25,353 bases of DNA from DATEDA01 sp963789885 (GTDB lineage Bacteria; Pseudomonadota; Gammaproteobacteria; Burkholderiales; SG8-39). The stretch lies in assembly GCA_963789885.1 (NCBI GenBank), contig CAWBNB010000015.1, positions 1 to 25,353 on the forward strand, in the 5' to 3' direction. Position numbers and translations under genes: made by a program. How positions within the stretch are numbered: position 1 is the stretch's first letter; the number at the start of each line of letters is the position of its first letter. The notes under the pieces are model-generated. The model was given only the letters and a program-made list of their open reading frames with translations, was not told the DNA's origin and did no database searches. This document shows, piece after piece, positions 19,133 through 25,353 of this stretch.

Positions 19133-22111
19133 TCACCTATCCCTACGGACGTGCGCCGGAGCCTCCGCCGCCGGTCCCCGTTCCGGAGCCCGCGACGAGG
19201 CGTCGCCCTCGCCGGGCTTGGGTTCACCCGTCGGTGGCCGCACACGGGTCCTAGGCGGTGGGGGAATGTGGACGGTCGCCGTCGTGACGGACATTGTCGC
19301 CGAGAAGCGCTCAGGGAGTTTTGTGGGGCCATATCCTCTGCTGAAGTACAGGAAGAGGTAGTAGTCGTGACCCGCGAGCGGCCTGAAGCGCAGCACGCGT
19401 TCATCGCCGGTCCTGACGTTGGGTTTCCCCACCGTTCGGCCCGTCTCGTCCGTTATCCAAGTCTTCACCCGACGATCCATTCCCCTGAGGGTCAGCGTTC
19501 GCCGTTCGTCCTGCCGGAACCACTCCGGGCAACCCCCGCGCTCAATGCAGGGGGAGAGGGGCACCCTTAGGTAGGTTCCTGGACTGCCCTCGGCGTCGAC
19601 CCGGCGGGGTTGCCCGTCAGGCCCGAGGGCGGTTTCGTCCCACGGGGGATTGCCGGACAGTTTGAAGCCATGGTCGCAGGCGTCGGGGACCCCGTTCCCG
19701 TCCAGGTCGGGCTGAATGGGACGCGGGGGGATGCCGAATTCGGGAATGCCTGCGGACCAGGCGAGCCCCTCGTCAGCTACCCCTGGACACGCATCGGAGA
19801 TGTCGCCGAGCCCGTCTCCATCCGAGTCGGCCTGGTCGGGGTTGTACGCGAACGGGGCGTTGTCGTTGTCGTTGCTCCACCCGTCACCGTCGGAGTCGGG
19901 ATCGCAAGCGTCTCCCTCATCATCCTTATCCTTGTCCACGTTCGCCTGTGTTGGGTTGAAGTCCAGGGGGCAATTGTCGACAGCGTTCTTTACGCCGTCG
20001 TTGTCGAAATCGTCGTCTTCAGTCGGGTCGCAGGCTGTGCCGATGCCATTATGGTTAGCGTCTCCCTGGTCGGGGTTATATTTGCCGGGACAGTTGTCGG
20101 GGAGGTTTCCCCCTCCCGCTGCAAAATCGAGCACGCCATCCTCGTCGGCGTCGCCATCGCAGGCGTTGCCCTTGCTATCGCCGTCCGTGTCTAGCTGGCT
20201 CGGGTTAAACGTGAAGGGACAGTTGTCGAGGGGAACGTTCACTCCATCCCCATCTACGTCGGGGTCCTCCTCCTGGCCGTCGCAGTTGATGTCGCCGTTG
20301 CCCACCTCCACGGCCGCCCACGCGTTGCGCACCTGGCAGACCACGTCTGGGGAATAGGCGAGCGTGGCGAATAAGATGCTTAGCCCACGTGCGTCGACAA
20401 ACCCGGCAGTCGGTGTCAAAGTGCCCATCGTCATATACGCGATCCAGCCCATGGCCGGTTTACCGATGCCGAAGACCTTCCACCCGGTGCCGGGGTGCGT
20501 GCCACCGTCGGCGAGCAGGAACTGGGCTTTACTCGGGATCCCGCTGTTTTTATGGACGCCGCCACTGTCCACCGAAGTGTTGACAAAGTCGGCCATCCGG
20601 TCAGGATCGCCGAACGGTGGGGTTGGGGGGCTGCTCAGGGTTGGGGGGTTGCTCATATCGCGGATGGCGCCTCCGCCGCCGACCCTGCCCTCCCCCAACG
20701 TCCAGTTCCCGTCGGCCAATGCGGCCATCGTGTCCGCATAGCTCTCGCCGAGCGCGCCGGCCTGGTTTGTGTTCCCAGGGCCACCGTGCAACCCGTAGTC
20801 CATAACGGCGTGCCCTAGCTCGTGCACCAGCACGTCGAAGCCGACAAAGCCGGCGCTGAACTGGACCAGGTCGCAGTCCATGGACCCGGGTACCCATTGC
20901 GCGCCGCCGGGGTTGGTAGCGCGGATGTAGAGCTCATACTGCGCATCGTCGTCATCGTAGGAGTGGATGCCAAAGGTGTCGTGATAGAAGACGTAGGCTT
21001 GCTTCGCGAAGCTCCAGAGGCCCATTGCCTCGGGGTCACTACCCGCGACCGCGTATAGCTCATCCTCATCGCCAATCTGGAAGTTTGGGCCCGGGGCGAA
21101 ATCCCACCAGCAGTTCGTGTCCTGCGCTTTTGTGAAAAAGGCATTTTCCAGGTCGAGGTCATAGTTGTCTGTGTGGGACTTGGTCTGGCTGTAACTGAAG
21201 AGCACTTGGCCTCCGTGAGCGTCCACAAATGCCACCCGCCGGTCAGGGCCACCGAAGGCGGCCCGCCACGCGAGATGGGGTTCCGAACGTACAGACGTTT
21301 GACTCGGCAGCAGACTCTGATCGAAGACCACCAGACTCGTCTGGGCTAGGGCCGGGGCGCCGTGCAGATTCAGAGAGGCGCGGGCCGCGTTCTCGGCATC
21401 GCTTGGAGCGATTCGCGGGCGGGGATCCAGCGTGATGTCCGAGAGCAGGGCGCCGACGCTGCCGTACACCCTGTCACCGGCCACAATAACGATAATCTCG
21501 CCCCCGTAGATTGGTATGTCCCTGTAGGTCTGATAGAAGCTCACCACCTGATCGTCCGGTCCAGCAGTGCCGCGGACCGCGAGCGCCAGATCGGGGTTTG
21601 AGCTGGATGTGCCCTGGAGGATCTCATAACTGCGCAGGAACTCTCTAGTGCGGTCGACCTGAGTGAGCGGCTGTGCGATGTTCAGAGGATTTCGCCGGTC
21701 ACGGCCCTGGCGAAAGAGATCGGGGGTGAATTGCCCGTAGAGTCCCTTGTGGGTCTGGAGGAAGTTCTTCGCGCGCTCCACGGAATTCGTACCGGCCACC
21801 TGGACATGGGTCTCCACGACGCGCGGGAAGCCGTTGCGAAAGTACACGTGCGTCGGGTGGTCAGAAGCGTCTCGCAGCCTCTGCAAGGCAGCCTCTTGAG
21901 GCTCGGGGCGCCCCTGAGTGGTGGTCGCCGGATCGGAAACCTCCGGGGCCACGAGGGGCGTGCATCCCATCACAACAAGCAGGCTCAGACTCAAGACGGA
22001 AAAGGAAAAGGTTGCACCAAGGCCTGACCGCCTCTCTCCTCGCCTATCCCCCGTCACCGTCGCGGTCGCGGACAGTCCCCTTCGAGGTTTCCGCATGAAC
22101 ATCCTATCCAT
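19133..22111 (-). CDS. Lipoprotein M4 (thermolysin-like) metallopeptidase with thrombospondin type 3 repeats
   Basis: A 992-residue protein. It has a long basic N-region, a hydrophobic stretch (FSFSVLSLSLLVV) and the lipobox VMGC with Cys50, so it is probably a lipoprotein. Residues about 85-260 match FTP/PepSY-type propeptides of thermolysin-like zymogens. The M4 domain has HELGH (H431, E432, H435), the third zinc ligand E456 in GESYAD, and H520 in GVHKNSGIPSKA. Residues about 617-812 hold five or so calcium-binding thrombospondin type 3 repeats (DxDGDG, DNCPxxxNPxQ, CDxDxD). A beta-rich segment of about 180 residues ends the protein. The start at 22111 is chosen because GGAG lies 8 nt upstream; the frame opens 33 codons earlier. 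The DUF7450-like gene lies 157 bp upstream on the same strand. Secreted or surface proteolysis is likely. Confidence 0.9.
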   Translation of the reverse strand: MDRMFMRKPRRGLSATATVTGDRRGERRSGLGATFSFSVLSLSLLVVMGCTPLVAPEVSDPATTTQGRPEPQEAALQRLRDASDHPTHVYFRNGFPRVVETHVQVAGTNSVERAKNFLQTHKGLYGQFTPDLFRQGRDRRNPLNIAQPLTQVDRTREFLRSYEILQGTSSSNPDLALAVRGTAGPDDQVVSFYQTYRDIPIYGGEIIVIVAGDRVYGSVGALLSDITLDPRPRIAPSDAENAARASLNLHGAPALAQTSLVVFDQSLLPSQTSVRSEPHLAWRAAFGGPDRRVAFVDAHGGQVLFSYSQTKSHTDNYDLDLENAFFTKAQDTNCWWDFAPGPNFQIGDEDELYAVAGSDPEAMGLWSFAKQAYVFYHDTFGIHSYDDDDAQYELYIRATNPGGAQWVPGSMDCDLVQFSAGFVGFDVLVHELGHAVMDYGLHGGPGNTNQAGALGESYADTMAALADGNWTLGEGRVGGGGAIRDMSNPPTLSSPPTPPFGDPDRMADFVNTSVDSGGVHKNSGIPSKAQFLLADGGTHPGTGWKVFGIGKPAMGWIAYMTMGTLTPTAGFVDARGLSILFATLAYSPDVVCQVRNAWAAVEVGNGDINCDGQEEDPDVDGDGVNVPLDNCPFTFNPSQLDTDGDSKGNACDGDADEDGVLDFAAGGGNLPDNCPGKYNPDQGDANHNGIGTACDPTEDDDFDNDGVKNAVDNCPLDFNPTQANVDKDKDDEGDACDPDSDGDGWSNDNDNAPFAYNPDQADSDGDGLGDISDACPGVADEGLAWSAGIPEFGIPPRPIQPDLDGNGVPDACDHGFKLSGNPPWDETALGPDGQPRRVDAEGSPGTYLRVPLSPCIERGGCPEWFRQDERRTLTLRGMDRRVKTWITDETGRTVGKPNVRTGDERVLRFRPLAGHDYYLFLYFSRGYGPTKLPERFSATMSVTTATVHIPPPPRTRVRPPTGEPKPGEGDASSRAPERGPAAEAPAHVRRDR

Positions 22112-22268
22112 GGTCTCGTCTCCATTGTCTGATCGGTTTTGCGCCGCTTCCCGCTGAGGATGCGTTGCCTTGTTGCTCGAGAGGATCCGCGCGATGGCTT
22201 GAGTTGCCAATCGGCCGCATAGTGACTCTCGCGACGCATCGGTCCAATCCTTGGTCGTCGTCTCGGCC

Positions 22269-22941
22269 TCACGCGGGCTTCCACGCCTTCTTGAGGCTCG
22301 GCACCGCGAGCATCACGCTGCGCACAACCTGGACCGCCGAGCCCTTCGTGAGCTGGTTTTGCAGCTTGATTTTCTTTAGGTACCCCTGCGGGGTGATTCC
22401 ACAGATCAGCAAATGGGCGCGCTCGTTCTGAATCGGATATGCCTTCGTTCCATGCTGCTTCTTCACCGGCACAGCGAAGTAGAGGATTGATTTCAGCGTT
22501 GCCCCGGATGCCCGGAATTGATCCTTCAGTTTCACGGCGACGCTGGGGAGTTTCGATGCCTCCACCACCTGGTACACCTTGTAGTGGTCAAGCTTCTCGG
22601 GGAAAGCGCTCCCCGTTTCGACCTTCCGCGTCGGCACGAGGAGACCGTACCCCCTTCCGGTCCGGATCTCGAACTTGCCGAACTGGTTCTCCAAGCTAAC
22701 CGCCCGCATCGGCTCGGCCGGCTGAACGCCCGGTACCAAGCCAGGTGAGCGTGCTTGTCGTACAAGGGTTCTCCATTCTTCGAAACAGGGTTAGCGAAGT
22801 AATCGAGGAGCCGCAGTCGCATTCTCAGCCGGCTGGTGTCGAATTGCCCCCGGACAAAAGATCTGCGGCCGCCTCCCGATCTTCCACGTCATAGACTTGG
22901 AAGTAGTCGAGTTTCAGTTCCTGTGCACTCATGGTCATCAT
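22269..22941 (-). pseudogene. DUF7450-like protein gene with two frameshifts
   Basis: Three frames join into one protein of about 225 residues. The first runs MTMSAQELKLDYFQVYDVED to DLLSGG, the second from QFDTSRLRMRLRLLDYFANP to AHLAWYRAF, the third from QPAEPMRAVSLENQFGKFEI to the stop after KKAWKPA. The repeated LDYFQVYDVEDRE and LDHYKVYQVVEAS units and ENQFG/KDQF words fit DUF7450-type proteins, often found near thrombospondin type 3 repeat proteins; the name is from memory. The first shift fits loss of one G in a G-run near 22850, the second loss of one base near 22730. AAAGGA precedes the ATGs at 22941/22938. No signal peptide is seen. Alternatively the gene is intact and the assembly has indel errors. 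Confidence 0.68.
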
Positions 22942-23165
22942 CGTTCCTTTCTCATCTGGCCTTACCTCGTCGCTGCGATCGCCTCTCGTTCCGTGCCGTT
23001 CGATCGGAGGCCGGTTTGCGTTCGTAGTTACCGGCGGTTCGCCGGTATCCGCGAGATGTAGATCCACGATCCATAGGTCGTCGCAAAGGTCCGTGTACCC
23101 GCAGCGTTGCTGGCCATACCGCCGACACTCACCTCACTCACTGCACGAGCGAAGCTCCTTGACAC

Positions 23166-23260
23166 GGACTCTAGGCGGAGGGACGACATCGGCATATCCC
23201 CCGAATGCGTTTGCACATCGCGTGTGCCTGGTAAGCCAGCCGGATTAGCCCGAACGTTCG
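23166..23260 (-). promoter_or_regulatory. Conserved upstream block, copy A
   Basis: It shares about 75% identity over 90 bp with copy B at 25099-25187 in the same orientation to a downstream leftward gene. The core, on the plus strand at 23191-23219, begins GGCATATCCC and ends GCGTTTGCACATC and matches copy B at 26 of 29 positions. CTAGAGTCCG, read leftward, lies about 10 bp beyond the core in both copies. It is 250 bp upstream of the DUF7450-like gene. Confidence 0.7.
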
Positions 23261-23830
23261 CGCCGCCAGAGCCGCCGCGCGAATCCATACGCCCCAAGGC
23301 GCACATGCGGGATACAGTTGCCTTGTCCTTCAGCAGATTTGACCGGACCGTTTAGAGCTGCGGCCAGCTCCATCGACGCGCCATGGGATCTTCGAAACGT
23401 CCGCCCCTATTCAGGAGCGTGTTGTTCGCCTAGAGCGCTGCATTCATGCTGAGCTTGCGAACACTCGCGGCGTAAAGCTGATCGGGAACGTGCGGCAGCG
23501 CGAAGAGCACGTGATACCAGGCGTTCCGCCAAACGTGGGGCGGGAACGATTCCAGTTATCCGGGCGTGGTCGACCAGCTACTCTCCAGCGTCCGACGGCG
23601 GCGAAGACAGCCATCATCGAGGACGACCTCCGCCGAGCTAGCCCTCAACATCGGATTCACGGCGCAGCTTGCGCCCGCGATCAGGGCGTATCGGAGCGAG
23701 TGCCATGCACAGCAGCTCCCGCATCGCATTGCTCTTGGCCGCGGCGCTGCGGTGTTACCTGAGGAGGCGCATCGTCGTCGCCTCGGAGACGACCTCTCCG
23801 CGCGAATGCACGGCGAGGTTTTTGCTAGAC

Positions 23831-23905
23831 CTACTTAACGTAGGTGGTGACCGTGTGCGGCGAGATCTCCAGGCGCTTTGCCACCTCGACGAACCCGGAG
23901 CTGAC
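23831..23905 (-). pseudogene. LuxR-type helix-turn-helix relic
   Basis: The leftward frame ends SSGFVEVAKRLEISPHTVTT then YVK and a TAG. This is the recognition region of LuxR/NarL DNA-binding domains (...EVAkrLgiSphTVkthvk.IyrKL), cut just before the last helix. The usual LTxREREVL start is missing. Confidence 0.62.
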
Positions 23906-24152
23906 CGAGAAGTTCCACATGGTCATCCCGTCGCCCGGGTTCCACCCGCCGTTTCGCGGCTGCGCGCGCCCGACGCCGCGCGGCGCGCGCAGATCATCCC
24001 CAGCTTGCGCGACGCCGTCGACCCAGTAGCACGGCCGACTCGACCGGTGTCTCACGCCGTGGTCGACCGAACCACTGACGCCGACCGGTCCACCTTCTCG
24101 TGTGCCGGCCGTTCGGACGTCCGCTCCGAGTTCTCTTCGTGGCATCGCTGTC

Positions 24153-25048
24153 TCAAAAACTAGGGGTGGAGCAGATACTGGGGTCGACCGTGTTGCCATT
24201 GAGCATGTTTCCGGACCCGTTGTTGACGACCTGGAGCTGGGTCGTATTGTTAATCACCTTGTTCACCTTACCGAACACGGAGATCGACGTGGCGAAGTTA
24301 TCGTGAATCGAATTGTTGTTCGAATTCCCGCCGAGTGCAATCGACCCCGTGGAGGTGGCGCTGCATGCGATGTTGTGATGGATCAGATTGTCGTGAGTAC
24401 CGGGGTTCTTATCGTTGTCTCGATAGAGTTCACAGGTATCGATGTTGATCCCGCCCTCCGTCTGACCGTTCACCGCGTTGAACGCGACGATGCTGTTAGA
24501 GCTGGTACAGCCGAGATTGACGCCGATTCGGCCGCCCATGATCGCGTTCTCGAGAATCCTTGCCTTCGTCAAACCCTGGATGGCGACGTTAACGCCGATA
24601 TCGCCATCGGCGAATCCGGCTGGGACGATAGTGAAACCACGAAGGGTTGCCCCGGAGCGGTGATCTGGAAGATGGGGGCACTTGCCGCCGCCTTGACCAC
24701 CGTGGCGGTTGCTGTCGCCGTAGAGGTCACGTTTAACTGGTTCGTCACAATCACGACATTCTCAGTGAAAACGCCCGGGCAGACCTTGATGGCGTCGCCC
24801 GCGCTCGACGCGTTGACTGCCGCCTGGATAGAGGAGTACCCCGCGTTGCTGCAACTCGTGCCAGGCGACGGGGAGGCGGCATTGTTTTTCACCCAGCGGG
24901 TGGTCGTCGTCGCCGCCGCGGTAGGCGCCAGGCCGCACAGCAACAGCGCGGACGTTGCCGCCGCAATGAAGGCCAGACCACGTGGCTGTCTGGCGCCCCG
25001 TGCGTGAAGCTCGCGGCTCGGGAAATCAAAATCAAGCGATTTGGTCAT
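24153..25048 (-). pseudogene. Secreted parallel beta-helix protein gene with one frameshift
   Basis: Two overlapping frames join into about 298 residues. The first has a signal peptide (GLAFIAAATSALLLCGLAPT, then AAA) and the usual opening of right-handed beta-helix proteins (YSSIQAAVNASSAGDAIKVC then PGVFTENVV). At FQITAPG the frame must shift by one base (near 24656, in a G-run) to give ATLRGFTIVPAGFADGDIGV. The second frame then carries PbH1-like turns rich in Asn and Gly (ENAIMGGRIGVNL, HDNLIHHNIACS, NNSIHDNFA). Restoring one G in CCGGGGCAACC joins both. GGAG lies 8 nt before the ATG at 25048. Such proteins bind or cleave polysaccharides; no catalytic set is identifiable. It is either a fresh pseudogene or a homopolymer sequencing error. 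Confidence 0.78.
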
Positions 25049-25098
25049 GTCGATTCTCCTCGAAGTTCGGACCGCGCACCTGCGCGATCCCTTGCTGC

Positions 25099-25187
25099 GA
25101 ACTCTAGGAGACCGGAGCACAACGGCATATCCCGGGAAAGCGTTTGCACATCCCGTTTTCCCGGTAACCGGGCTGGGCTAGACCGAA
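25099..25187 (-). promoter_or_regulatory. Conserved upstream block, copy B
   Basis: Core at 25124-25152, 76 bp upstream of the beta-helix start codon. Here CCGGGAAA and TTTCCCGG form perfect 8-bp arms around 17 bp that include GATGTGCAAACG (leftward). Copy A keeps the core but not the arms, which points to a protein-binding site rather than a conserved RNA stem. From 25188 to the window end nothing further was seen. Confidence 0.7.
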
Positions 25188-25353
25188 AGTGGTGCCGCGC
25201 TAAGGATGAGTGCGGGATCGACAGGCTTAGCGTTGTGCCGGTCGGAGACGGCTAGCGGACGATCCCGACCAAGCTACGCAAGGTCGGCGTACTGCGGCAA
25301 CGGCGGTTCCCAGCTCAGCAAGAAAGTGGGTACGCACGGACCTTAGTCCCACT

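Larger units (their letters stand above)
22942..24152. other. 1.2-kb region with regulatory block and regulator relics
   Basis: No intact gene is supported. It holds the conserved upstream block (23166-23260) and a LuxR-type helix-turn-helix relic (23831). A short rightward frame near 23620-23680 (ELALNIGFTAQ) faintly recalls an AraC helix-turn-helix. The remaining frames are short and Arg/Ser-rich, typical of antisense or non-coding GC-rich DNA. Confidence 0.4.

Noticed and set aside
19790..20260. Tandem nucleotide repeats within the leftward gene
   Set aside because: They are the coding form of thrombospondin type 3 repeats, not a separate DNA repeat array or CRISPR.
25099..25187. c-di-GMP or other known riboswitch
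   Set aside because: No GEMM-type conserved words in the right order, and the stem in copy B is not conserved in copy A.

Overview
The window is high-GC DNA from a Gram-negative bacterium, probably a soil or sediment proteobacterium or a relative such as Binatia. The evidence is an FadI-like thiolase, a MOSC/ferredoxin-reductase fusion, a lipoprotein M4 protease with thrombospondin type 3 repeats, a DUF7450-like protein and tyrosine recombinases next to a tRNA-Lys end. No rRNA, complete tRNA or CRISPR array was seen, and the taxonomy is inference only.

Layout. Positions 1-1100 hold a cluster of TGTCG-type repeats, a toxin-like relic, an intact Cys-rich unknown protein and the last 29 codons of a ParS/Xre-type antitoxin. 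Positions 1106-5706 form a TetR-controlled locus. A leftward SDR, MATE exporter and small membrane protein sit beside tetR, and a thiolase is divergent from tetR. Two near-identical 18-bp operators, one at the SDR promoter and one between the tetR and thiolase promoters, tie these genes into one regulon. Positions 5723-11676 carry mostly household accessory genes: GNAT, MOSC-reductase, a secreted glycerophosphodiester phosphodiesterase and a D-2-hydroxyacid dehydrogenase. A truncated MFS gene and a 51-bp palindrome lie among them.

Positions 11907-16105 are a patchwork of intact and broken pieces. In order: the tail of an ornithine cyclodeaminase, the tail of a tyrosine recombinase, an intact RES/Xre toxin-antitoxin pair, an IS5-like scrap, an ArsR/SRPBCC/GFA cluster, an MNT/HEPN pair whose HEPN tail runs into a truncated DUF5615 gene, and a DUF433 gene with a nonsense codon. 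Positions 16785-18206 hold an excisionase-like gene, a multiply frameshifted integrase with an intact catalytic domain and, 5 bp beyond its stop, the 3' part of a tRNA-Lys gene. Together they make an attP-like junction, with candidate arm-type repeats to its right.

Positions 19133-25353 encode envelope or secreted proteins, all leftward: the M4/TSP3 lipoprotein, a frameshifted DUF7450-like gene and a frameshifted parallel beta-helix protein. The last two share a strongly conserved upstream block of about 90 bp, the most interesting unexplained non-coding signal here. Several frameshifts in this part fit single-base deletions, so sequencing error has to be weighed against real gene decay.
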